DNA from: an uncultured Clostridia bacterium
GTDB taxonomy: Bacteria; Bacillota; Clostridia; Oscillospirales; Acutalibacteraceae
Direction: 5' to 3'
Length of the DNA stretch: 64,000 nucleotides
NCBI GenBank assembly: GCA_947166625.1
Contig: CAMVEX010000001.1
Span: 124,001-188,000, forward strand
How positions within the stretch are numbered: position 1 is the stretch's first letter; each line of letters opens with the position of its first letter. The translations under genes and the position numbers were made by a program. Below are positions 27,346 to 34,916 of the stretch, one piece after another. Below the pieces are notes generated by a model, which ran no database searches, was not told the origin of the DNA, and saw only the letters and a list, made by a program, of their open reading frames with translations.

Positions 27346-28740
27346 ATGAAAAAGGCTCTTAAATCCGCATTATCGGTTTTGCTCGCCGCCGTTATCTTTG
27401 CGGCCGGCATCCCCGTATTCGCCGCATCAGCCGGCGAAGAAGAAGCGCTCCCGGCGCTTCACACTCAGGGCGAAAAAATCGTTGATTCAAGCGGAAAAGA
27501 AGTGGTATTGAGAGGAACGAATTTCGGCGGATGGGGCATTATGGAAGACTGGTTTTGCCCCTATACAAACCCGGCGGGTCTCGATCCCGTATATCAGACG
27601 CTTGTGACGAGATTCGGCGCAGAAAAGACCCACGAGCTGTTTAAGCTCTACAGGAGCAACTGGATAACCGAGACGGATTATAAAAATGTCGCGGAGCTCG
27701 GAATGAATGTCATCCGCCTGCCGATCTGGTACAGAAACTTTCAATCGGATGATAACGGCACCTGGTACAGAGACGAAAGCGGAAATATAGATTTCAGCGA
27801 GCTTGACGAGGCGGTCGGGCTCTGTAAAAAATACGGTCTTTATCTCATAATCGACCTTCACGGTCTGCCCGGATATCAGAATGACTACGATCACTGCGGC
27901 AAGTCAAAATCCATGTCTCTCTTTGACAACACGGAGAAGGGGGAAAGATACAGGCAGGTTGTTATCGAATTCTGGACGGAGCTCGCGAAGCATTACAGCG
28001 GCGAAACGGCCGTTGCCATGTATGATCTGATGAACGAGCCTCTCGGCACCAACATCACAAGAGATTCAAGCTATCAGCAGACCTTCTGGGATCTGAGCAA
28101 CGATATTTACAAAGCCGTCAGGGCAGTCGATCCCGACACCATTATATCAATGGAGGCTATCTGGGATCCTTCGGCGATACCCTCCCCCGAGGTTTACGGC
28201 TGGGAAAACATCGTGTATCAGGAGCATCTTTATGATATAACGAATTTCACGATCCTGCGCAAGATGAACGAAATCAAAAACGCCGGATACAACTCACCCT
28301 TCTACATCGGGGAATTTTATCCGAGAGGGCTTACCACATTCGGCTACCTCTTCTCGATTTTTAATGACAGAGGAATAAGCTGGACTACCTGGACATATAA
28401 AGGCGCGGGACCCGACGCTGATAAATCGCCGTGGTTTCTCTACGGCTCCTCTGAAATCGAAAAAATAGATCCCGAAAACGACAGCTACGAAAAGCTCTGC
28501 GAAAAATTCGGGGAAGTTCTCAGGACTGACGGCGGCAAATTCAACAAAAACACCTTCGCAGACTACGCCGCGAATTTCGCCGACGGAACGGTTGACAAGC
28601 CCTGCCTTATGTCATTCGGGCTGATAGATACCGTCGGCAGCAGAGATCAGCGCAGCGCCATGCTCAGCGAAAAGCTGACCGCGATAAAAACCACGATACT
28701 TGACTGGCTCAGAAAACTGAAAACAGGCGATCTGCTGTAA
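27346..28740 (+). CDS. Secreted glycoside hydrolase family 5 (endoglucanase-like)
   Basis: 464 residues with a signal peptide (residues 1-27, AGIPVFAASA). The TIM barrel shows LRGTNFGGW, NVIRLPIWYRN, YLIIDLHGLPG, the acid/base Glu in YDLMNEPLG and the nucleophile Glu in FYIGEFYP. These are the marks of clan A family 5 (cellulase/exo-beta-1,3-glucanase types). It acts outside the cell on beta-glucan or a related polymer. A C-terminal amphipathic tail (TTILDWLRKLKTGDLL) replaces a wall-sorting motif. It may be co-transcribed with the nitroreductase. Confidence 0.92.
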   Translation: MKKALKSALSVLLAAVIFAAGIPVFAASAGEEEALPALHTQGEKIVDSSGKEVVLRGTNFGGWGIMEDWFCPYTNPAGLDPVYQTLVTRFGAEKTHELFKLYRSNWITETDYKNVAELGMNVIRLPIWYRNFQSDDNGTWYRDESGNIDFSELDEAVGLCKKYGLYLIIDLHGLPGYQNDYDHCGKSKSMSLFDNTEKGERYRQVVIEFWTELAKHYSGETAVAMYDLMNEPLGTNITRDSSYQQTFWDLSNDIYKAVRAVDPDTIISMEAIWDPSAIPSPEVYGWENIVYQEHLYDITNFTILRKMNEIKNAGYNSPFYIGEFYPRGLTTFGYLFSIFNDRGISWTTWTYKGAGPDADKSPWFLYGSSEIEKIDPENDSYEKLCEKFGEVLRTDGGKFNKNTFADYAANFADGTVDKPCLMSFGLIDTVGSRDQRSAMLSEKLTAIKTTILDWLRKLKTGDLL

Positions 28741-28751
28741 AAGCGATATAA

Positions 28752-28779
28752 AAAGTCTGCCCCGGGCGGGGCAGACTTT
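28752..28779. terminator. Bidirectional terminator between GH5 and GH43 genes
   Basis: AAAGTCTGCCCC (28752-28763), loop GGGC, GGGGCAGACTTT (28768-28779). T-rich flanks follow on both strands, fitting two converging genes. Confidence 0.9.
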
Positions 28780-28796
28780 GATTTTAATATGTTTTA

Positions 28797-29738
28797 TCAG
28801 ATTTCGTTTTGTTTCCTTACGGCGGTGATCACTCCGTCTTTTACAATAAGCTTGCAGATCCTGGCGTTACGGCGGTCTCCCCGAAGCCCGTCAGCCTCGG
28901 TATTCCTCGCATGATAGACCGCGTACCATTCGCCGCCGTATTTGATCATGGAGTGGTGGCCGGCTCCCTCCTCCCATTCATTTGAGGCTATGACGGGAGC
29001 GTAAGTATCATCGTCGGGATATTTTTCAAATTTTATCTTTGTGAGATCGGTTTCGTCTGTTTTCGCCCTCGAATATCCGATAAAATAATGCTCATTCTGA
29101 TAGCAGGCGCCGGAATACATCACATATTGCCAATCCCCTTCTCTGAAATAAAACGCGCCCTCTATGGTGTGCCAGTGAGTGCCTTTTTGATATCTGTCAC
29201 GCATATATATCTCTTCATCAAGGGTGGGAACAACGACGCTCGAAGGCTTGCCCTGCGCCGTAAAAGGATCGAGCAGCCTGTCAACAACTATATAAGTACC
29301 CGGTCTTTCTCTGTCAAAATCATTGGTGGAATAGAATATAAACAAACAGCTTTCGTTTTTGACAACATGAGAATCTATCGAAAACGGATGGAGAAGCTGA
29401 CGGGCATTCTCAAACGGGCCGAGCGGATCATCGGCGACGCTTACATGCATAGTCTGCCTGTGGCCGCCCTTATCGGGCGTATCGCCGTAAAACTCAAACG
29501 AGCAATACATATAAAATCTGCCGTCAAGCTCTATGACGGACGGCGCCCAGAATTCACGCACCCCGGGATAGGTGAAGACCTTGCCCTCAAACTGCCAGCC
29601 CTCAAAGAGATTATCGGAGGAATAGGCATAAACGGCGTCATCGCCGGTGGTGTAGATATAAAATCTGCCGCCGCTCTCGAGGATGAAAGGATCCGCCTGA
29701 CCGATATAGTTATCTTTATCTATTTTTAATAACTGCAT
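28797..29738 (-). CDS. Glycoside hydrolase family 43 (beta-xylosidase/arabinofuranosidase-like)
   Basis: 313 residues forming one five-bladed propeller domain. The three acidic residues of the family can be placed: Asp in YIGQADPFIL, Asp in PFSIDSHVV and the acid Glu in WHTIEGAFYF. No signal peptide is present, so it acts in the cytoplasm on imported oligosaccharides. AGGTGAATT precedes the start. Members cut arabinose, xylose or galactose side chains; the exact activity cannot be told. Confidence 0.88.
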   Translation of the reverse strand: MQLLKIDKDNYIGQADPFILESGGRFYIYTTGDDAVYAYSSDNLFEGWQFEGKVFTYPGVREFWAPSVIELDGRFYMYCSFEFYGDTPDKGGHRQTMHVSVADDPLGPFENARQLLHPFSIDSHVVKNESCLFIFYSTNDFDRERPGTYIVVDRLLDPFTAQGKPSSVVVPTLDEEIYMRDRYQKGTHWHTIEGAFYFREGDWQYVMYSGACYQNEHYFIGYSRAKTDETDLTKIKFEKYPDDDTYAPVIASNEWEEGAGHHSMIKYGGEWYAVYHARNTEADGLRGDRRNARICKLIVKDGVITAVRKQNEI

Positions 29739-29755
29739 AATTCACCTGAAAACAG

Positions 29756-29779
29756 GGGCGGAAATATAAATTTCCGCCC
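29756..29779 (-). terminator. Terminator of the secreted metallophosphoesterase gene
   Basis: GGGCGGAAAT (29756-29765) pairs with ATTTCCGCCC (29770-29779) around a 4-nt loop. On the minus strand it is followed by CTGTTTTC. The U-run is short. Confidence 0.7.
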
Positions 29780-29789
29780 TTTGAGTTTG

Positions 29790-30980
29790 TTATTTTACAA
29801 ATGTATCAAGGATCTTGCCGAATACGGAGAGAGCCTTTGCAATGGAAAGAAGCATCGGACCGACCGTCTCATAAAATGCCGCCTTGAATTTGCTTGCGCC
29901 TATCTTTGAGGCGTAATCTGCGTCTTTAAGCACATAGCCGTTTACGGTGACGACCTTTGATTCGAATGAGCCGGTATTTTCATCAATGGTGATGACGCGG
30001 CAGCCGTGATTCAATTCATCGCTGTATGAATGATAGGTGATCGCGGGGGTGTTGATAACATGGATCCCCTTGATCTCGACATCGTATGAATTGACGTGGT
30101 CGTGACCGCTGAAAACGGCCTTGACTTCGCCCTTTTCGGCCATTGCGTCAAGCTGACCGTGGTTATAATAACCCGGGCAGGGAGGCTCGCTCAAGAAGCC
30201 CTCAAAATTCTGGCACTTGGGGACGAAGGTGTAATAATTGCCGTAATACTTGCTGCAAAGCCCGCCGAGGTCAACGGGTGACTTATAATAGAGATAATCA
30301 TACACATCACCCACAACGATATGCTGGAAAGCGAGAGCGGGAATATAATTGCCGTTTTCATCCTTATTTTCTTCTCTGGTTTGCCTGTACCAATCTATCT
30401 GATAGGGCTCAACGCAGCCGTAACCGAGTTCGTTGCCCTCTTCGTCAAAGACATAGTTGCCCGAATCGAACATATAAAGCCCGTAAGCGACCTTTGAAGG
30501 ATCCTTTGAAGAATAAACGGGGATGAAATTGGTGCCGGATTTACCGGATTCCTCGGAATCGACCTCGTTGCTGCCGACGAAATATTCGCCGCCGTATTTG
30601 ACATAGAGATCGTAAAGCGCGGAATTTGACCAGCCCTGCTGATAATCGTGGTTACCGTTAACAACCGCAAAATGAGTGCCGGTCTCAACATAGGGCTTCA
30701 CAAGCTCCTCGACCGCCTGCTCCTTTGTCTCTTCTGGGCCTACGGTGTTATCGCCGCCGAGCACGACAAGATCGGGATGATATTCGTCGATGACTTTATA
30801 AATAAAAACGAACATCTCCTCATGAGCGGGATAGGTATCCTGACAATCCGTCATGTGAATAATGGTAAACTTGCCGTCATCATGGAATTTAAGCATTGCT
30901 TCCTCACTCTCTGCAAATGCGCAGACACAGACGCCGAACGCCATCACGAGCGCAAGAGCAACAGATAAGAATTTTTTCAT
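29790..30980 (-). CDS. Secreted calcineurin-like metallophosphoesterase
   Basis: 396 residues with a signal peptide (MKKFLSVALALVMAFGVC, cleaved near AFA). The metal motifs run in order: IIHMTDCQDT, VVLGGDNTVG, VNGNHDY, AFQHIVV and VFSGHDHVNSY. This is the layout of secreted purple-acid-phosphatase-like enzymes. The start at 30980 follows AGAGGGTTAAT; a longer frame upstream is not coding-like. It ends with an amphipathic tail (LSVFGKILDTFVK). It has its own promoter and terminator, so it is separate from the reverse transcriptase gene upstream. Confidence 0.9.
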   Translation of the reverse strand: MKKFLSVALALVMAFGVCVCAFAESEEAMLKFHDDGKFTIIHMTDCQDTYPAHEEMFVFIYKVIDEYHPDLVVLGGDNTVGPEETKEQAVEELVKPYVETGTHFAVVNGNHDYQQGWSNSALYDLYVKYGGEYFVGSNEVDSEESGKSGTNFIPVYSSKDPSKVAYGLYMFDSGNYVFDEEGNELGYGCVEPYQIDWYRQTREENKDENGNYIPALAFQHIVVGDVYDYLYYKSPVDLGGLCSKYYGNYYTFVPKCQNFEGFLSEPPCPGYYNHGQLDAMAEKGEVKAVFSGHDHVNSYDVEIKGIHVINTPAITYHSYSDELNHGCRVITIDENTGSFESKVVTVNGYVLKDADYASKIGASKFKAAFYETVGPMLLSIAKALSVFGKILDTFVK

Positions 30981-31011
30981 ATTAACCCTCTTTTCGGATT
31001 TGATAATACAA

Positions 31012-31040
31012 ATTTTATTACAATTCAAAATCAAAGTCAA
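31012..31040 (-). promoter_or_regulatory. Sigma-A promoter for the secreted metallophosphoesterase
   Basis: On the minus strand TTGACT (31035-31040) is separated by 17 bp from TAAAAT (31012-31017). It lies just after the stop of the reverse transcriptase gene. Confidence 0.78.
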
Positions 31041-31053
31041 TAAACGCCTGCAA

Positions 31054-32256
31054 TTATTTTGTGTCATTTTTGAATTTATACCAAGAGTTTACAAGGCTTC
31101 TGAAGCCGAGTTCTTTAAGAGTTTCATACCGCACGGAATAATTTGATTTGGTCTGCCTGCCGGTATAAACATACCTCGCCCATTGGGCAACATAAGAATC
31201 GATCTCTCTGAGAGATCTGTCGGTATTTATGACCGGGAAATACCATCGGGTCCAGGTTAAATCGCTGCCGCCGGTCTTTGAATAGAATTTTTTATTGACG
31301 GCGCGCAGGAATGCCCTGACCGTCTGCTCGGAGGTCGCGCCCTTCCTCGCCTGCCAGCGCTTCAAGGCACGGGCGCGGCGACGGATCTTTGCCTTTAATT
31401 TTTTCATCGCGGACGCCGAAACATCGATCTCGCCCGATAAATATGAAAAACCGAGGAATTCCCATTTTTCGCCGGGTGAGGTCTCCGATTCTTTGGAGGG
31501 GTTTATCTCAAGCCCTTTTTGGGCTATAAATGATACGATAACGGAGCGGGCGCGATCCCTCTCATCCGACGAGGGGGCAAAGACGATGATATCATCGGAA
31601 TATCTTGCATAAAGGATATTTTCGCTTTTCATCCTGTAATCAAGATCTTTCAGATATAGATTTGCGAGAAAGACGGAGAACGGAACGCCCGCCATCACTC
31701 CCTTTTTTACCTGCCTTATCTCGGAATCGACCGAGGCACGTTCATCACACAGAAGCCCTTCAAACAGGCGGTATATCTCATCCTCACCTTTGAGAAGCTC
31801 TTTGAGATCCGGCAAGAGAAGAGATATATCTATGCTGTTGAAATAATCCGAAATATCGGTTTTATATGAATACATCTCTCCGATATCACGCCTGAGCAAA
31901 ATATCACCGACAGCCTTGTTGACCCCGCTGCGCACCCTGAAGGAGTAGAGATTATCGCAAAAACGCCCGTCATAACGCCGCATAAGGATAAAGGTGAGCA
32001 GTTTGAAAATATAATTTATCTCGCGTTCATAGATAAATACCCGGCGCTTTTCGCGCGAGCCGGATTTGCCGATAGACTTCATTTCGGGCAGAGGTATCTC
32101 TCCGCGAAACAATCTCCCGGCGGCTTCAATATATTCACGGTTTTCAATATATTGACGAAGGTCTGTTTCTTCGCTTTTTGTGAGATTGCCGGAGCCGGTT
32201 TTATATTCCAGATATGTTTCCCACTCGGCGGGGTCGGTAAGCCGCTCTTTAATCAA
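31054..32256 (-). CDS. Stand-alone reverse transcriptase of uncertain class
   Basis: About 400 residues with the ordered RT motifs: LYSFRVRSGVNKAVGDIL (motif 2 region), YKTDISDYFNSID (A), GVMAGVPFSVFLANLYL (B), YARYSDDIIVFAP (C, with Ser in the usual YADD), LEINPSKE (D) and EFLGFSYL (E). A thumb-like C-terminus ends SVRYETLKELGFRSLVN. No HNH, protease, nitrilase or toxin domain is fused. The NAxxH and VTG motifs of canonical retron RTs are not seen, and no group II intron RNA was recognised. The TTG at 32256 sits 8 nt after GGAG and is preferred over a GTG at 32265 that overlaps the ribosome site. A candidate structured RNA lies directly upstream. Likely kin are the 'unknown group' or defence-associated RTs. 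Confidence 0.85.
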   Translation of the reverse strand: MIKERLTDPAEWETYLEYKTGSGNLTKSEETDLRQYIENREYIEAAGRLFRGEIPLPEMKSIGKSGSREKRRVFIYEREINYIFKLLTFILMRRYDGRFCDNLYSFRVRSGVNKAVGDILLRRDIGEMYSYKTDISDYFNSIDISLLLPDLKELLKGEDEIYRLFEGLLCDERASVDSEIRQVKKGVMAGVPFSVFLANLYLKDLDYRMKSENILYARYSDDIIVFAPSSDERDRARSVIVSFIAQKGLEINPSKESETSPGEKWEFLGFSYLSGEIDVSASAMKKLKAKIRRRARALKRWQARKGATSEQTVRAFLRAVNKKFYSKTGGSDLTWTRWYFPVINTDRSLREIDSYVAQWARYVYTGRQTKSNYSVRYETLKELGFRSLVNSWYKFKNDTK

Positions 32257-32274
32257 GACGATCACTCCGAAAAT

Positions 32275-32413
32275 AAAAAAGCAGAGGGAAATGGCTTTGA
32301 AAGCCGGTATCCGGCTTTACGGAACCGTACACGGACACGCTCCTGCAAAGCGGTCAAAAAGTCCGCGCTGTGTTCTCCGCAGGGCATATTAAATGCATTC
32401 CCTCTGCTCTTTT
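32275..32413 (-). ncRNA. Candidate structured RNA upstream of the reverse transcriptase
   Basis: About 139 nt bounded by inverted repeats. The 5' arm AAAAGAGCAGAGGGAA (32413-32398) pairs with TTCCCTCTGCTTTTTT (32290-32275), including one G-U pair. TG/CA pairs extend it past a bulge. Inside are a perfect 8-bp hairpin AAAGCCGG-ATA-CCGGCTTT (32318-32300), CCTGC/GCAGG enclosing GCGG/CCGC (32384-32343), and a small CCGT/ACGG hairpin. The 3' arm runs into six U, 18 nt before the RT start codon. The layout resembles retron msr-msd (a1/a2 repeats) or template RNAs of defence RTs. It could also be an attenuator or a small inverted-repeat element. Confidence 0.5.
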
Positions 32414-32439
32414 TATGATTTTGGCGCGCGTTTCAACCG

Positions 32440-33048
32440 TCAGATACGCGCAACTGTTTTGATCCTGCCGATCACATACGAAGGTTTATTTTCAAATTCT
32501 TTGAAGAATCTGATCGCCGGAAGCCCTTTTTCTTCGCAGGCGTTCATGGTGTTGATAACTCCGTAGAGCCTGTATTGATTCTTATTGCAGACTATTACGG
32601 CGAGCACCGGCTTTGAATCCTTCATCAGCACAAGATCGACGGGGACAAACTTCTTGCCCGGATATTTATCGGAAGAAATATTTGCTCCCCTTTTAACGGT
32701 AACTCCCGGAAGATTGAGCGAGATGAGATCCTCAATATATTCGCAGGTTTTCTTTCGTGAAACGGAGCTTTTTACCGCGCCCTCAAAAGGGATGATCGGC
32801 TCGCAGTGTTTTTTGATCAGGCGGGGAGCCGAATCGGGCGACACGGTGTAGGTTTCGCCGTTGTCTTTTGCCACCTGAGACGGGGAATAAGCTGATTGGG
32901 ATTGATCGCTGCGCATGGAAGACTGCTTATCCTGCAAGGTTTCTGCGGTTTCTTTGAGCTTTTCCTCCGCAAGCTGAGCCGCGGATTTGACAGTGGATCT
33001 GATTTTGTCCTGAGCCTCTTTGCTTAAAAGCTTGTCAAATAATCCCAT
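32440..33048 (-). CDS. Hypothetical protein, 202 residues
   Basis: The N-terminus MGLFDKLLSKEAQDKIRSTV leads into a charged helical, probably coiled-coil stretch to about residue 45, then a low-complexity Ser/Gln linker. The C-terminal ~120 residues look like an alpha/beta domain (KFVPVDLVLMKDSKPVLAV, GLPAIRFFKEF). The order Asp-beta-beta-Lys recalls a degenerate restriction-endonuclease-like fold, but the Glu of E-x-K is missing. No signal peptide. It lies 33 bp after secreted hydrolase 3 and 26 bp before the candidate RNA, so it is the last gene of the large operon. Function unknown. Confidence 0.7.
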   Translation of the reverse strand: MGLFDKLLSKEAQDKIRSTVKSAAQLAEEKLKETAETLQDKQSSMRSDQSQSAYSPSQVAKDNGETYTVSPDSAPRLIKKHCEPIIPFEGAVKSSVSRKKTCEYIEDLISLNLPGVTVKRGANISSDKYPGKKFVPVDLVLMKDSKPVLAVIVCNKNQYRLYGVINTMNACEEKGLPAIRFFKEFENKPSYVIGRIKTVARI

Positions 33049-33081
33049 AAGTTAATCCTCTTTCTTTATATTTTTATTGGC

Positions 33082-34905
33082 TTACTTAAAAAGGTTTCTG
33101 ATTTTTTCAAAGAGAAGCTTCACGGTAAGTCCCGGAATTTCGGAATACCCGTCGGTGCCGAAATTATCAAAGAGGAAATTGCTGATTTTGCGTAAAAATG
33201 CCGGATTTTTTTCTTTCTCTGCCTTGAAGGCGCCCGCCTTCACAAGGCAGTCCGTCAGCTTTTTCTCGCACCTTGCGAAATCATCCGAGGTGGTGAGATT
33301 ATCCGCCATAACTCTCTCGGTTTCCGCGAGAGCGGCTTCAAGCTCGGCCTTGTCGGAAGAATTCAGCTTTGATGTATCGAGAGCCTTCGCGGTTTTAATA
33401 AGCTCATTGAGCTTTCTCACATCTCTGCCCGATATAAACTGCGGAAATTCAGGAGAGGAATATACATCCTTTATCTCATCATCGGCTATCAGACGCATCG
33501 CAAGGCGGAGAATGACATCGTTATGAGCGGTGAGATCATGCCTCTGACCGTCAAAATAAAACGTCGTATCGGGAAGAAGGCCCGCGGATGCGTCGATCAC
33601 TTTATCGGGCGAAATATGATTATGAGAGGGATCGGAGCAGTGGGTATTCTTTTGAGCGTAGCCGTCGGGCAGGGTCTCGCCGCAATTTGCAGAATAAGCG
33701 CCGAGCGAGGTGGAGCTGACATGGATGATAAAATCGCCGTTCATCTTATTCCAGTTTTCACCCACGTTTATCACGGGATAATCGTATTCGACAACATCGA
33801 ATACCTGCACTCCCTTATCGACCAGCTTCTGAATATTATCGTGAGCGTGAAGCTGAGCCTGATAATATTTATCGGTCTGCTCTTTTATAGCCGCCATTTC
33901 GGGCGAGGAGAGATATTTTTTTGCGGCTGAGGGATAATCCTCGGGCGGGCAGAGAGCCCACATACTTGTGCTCTTGATCATTATATTCTCAACAAGATGC
34001 TTGACGCCCTTTTCGAGGGTCGCCATGACTATCTCATCGGGAAGGATCCTCACGAGGACTTCAATGAGCCTTGCGGTATATTCATCAAGCAGGCGTATCT
34101 CTTCGAGAAATCCGTTATAGAGATAATCTTTATCGAGGAAATTTATCCTGCCGTTGAACACATCGCCGATAATGATGGAGCCGCCGATGGCGGGCACAAC
34201 GAACATAACCTTATGGAGCTGATCCATCACTTCGGGTCTGTATTCGAGCATGGCGCTCACAACAGAAGCGCCCTGGCTGAGAGGGACAAGATTCACTTTA
34301 TCGTGACCCGTCTGCTCTTTGACCATCTGAATATAATCATAAAGCTCATTTGCAAGACCGATATGATTATCAAATGAATCATAGGAAAAATAATAGATAT
34401 GATCCTTGGGCAGAGCGGTGGGATACATTTCAAAAGGAACATGAGTATTTATGACGCCTATTTCATAATCGCTGCACTCGGCATAGGAATGAGGGAATTT
34501 TTCGGTAACTTTATTCGTTACGATTTTTCCGTTATTGTCACAGGCGTTGATGCCGAAAAGAGTATCTATAACATCCGCAAAAGCATCCGACATCCCCAGA
34601 TCTCTCTGGGTAGCGAGCGAGCCGAGGACGGGAAGAAGCATTTTTGAAATGATCTTGTTTATCTGAATGTAAGCCGGGAAAGCGGATATTTTTTTGCCGT
34701 CTTTATCCAGAACGAAATTCCCGTTGCCGTCAGTAACGCAGACACTGGACTGCCCGAGACCCGGAACGATTACCGTGGGATAAAATTCGCAGTTTTCACC
34801 GCAGGAGCTGACCTTGGCATCTGCGGCAAAGCCGGTAAGCGCAACGGACATTATCATTATCGCGCTTAAAATGAGGCATATAATTGATTTAACGGTTTTT
34901 TTCAT
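33082..34905 (-). CDS. Secreted alpha/beta hydrolase (lipase/LCAT-like), paralogue 3
   Basis: 607 residues with a signal peptide (residues 1-28). The oxyanion-like segment is FYPTVIVPGLGQSSV and the elbow is P-L-S-Q-G with Ser210. The region SPDKVIDASAGLLPDTTF followed by GQRHD matches paralogues 1 and 2 and may hold the catalytic His. Towards the C-terminus a helical stretch with many Glu/Ala leads into the tail KLLFEKIRNLFK. The ribosome site AAGGAGGAAATC is strong. It is in an operon with PAP2 (11 bp upstream) and several phosphoesterases, which supports a lipid or phospholipid substrate. Confidence 0.78.
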   Translation of the reverse strand: MKKTVKSIICLILSAIMIMSVALTGFAADAKVSSCGENCEFYPTVIVPGLGQSSVCVTDGNGNFVLDKDGKKISAFPAYIQINKIISKMLLPVLGSLATQRDLGMSDAFADVIDTLFGINACDNNGKIVTNKVTEKFPHSYAECSDYEIGVINTHVPFEMYPTALPKDHIYYFSYDSFDNHIGLANELYDYIQMVKEQTGHDKVNLVPLSQGASVVSAMLEYRPEVMDQLHKVMFVVPAIGGSIIIGDVFNGRINFLDKDYLYNGFLEEIRLLDEYTARLIEVLVRILPDEIVMATLEKGVKHLVENIMIKSTSMWALCPPEDYPSAAKKYLSSPEMAAIKEQTDKYYQAQLHAHDNIQKLVDKGVQVFDVVEYDYPVINVGENWNKMNGDFIIHVSSTSLGAYSANCGETLPDGYAQKNTHCSDPSHNHISPDKVIDASAGLLPDTTFYFDGQRHDLTAHNDVILRLAMRLIADDEIKDVYSSPEFPQFISGRDVRKLNELIKTAKALDTSKLNSSDKAELEAALAETERVMADNLTTSDDFARCEKKLTDCLVKAGAFKAEKEKNPAFLRKISNFLFDNFGTDGYSEIPGLTVKLLFEKIRNLFK

Positions 34906-34916
34906 GATTTCCTCCT

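Noticed and set aside
31054-32256. Group II intron maturase
   Set aside because: No domain V-like hairpin or intron boundary was recognised downstream of the gene, and the RT carries no endonuclease domain.
31054-32413. Canonical retron
   Set aside because: The layout fits, but NAxxH and VTG motifs, a clear priming guanosine context and an effector protein were not identified, so I keep it as an unassigned RT system.
32275-32413. MITE or other small inverted-repeat transposon
   Set aside because: No target-site duplication was seen outside the repeats and no second copy was noticed in the window; not fully excluded.
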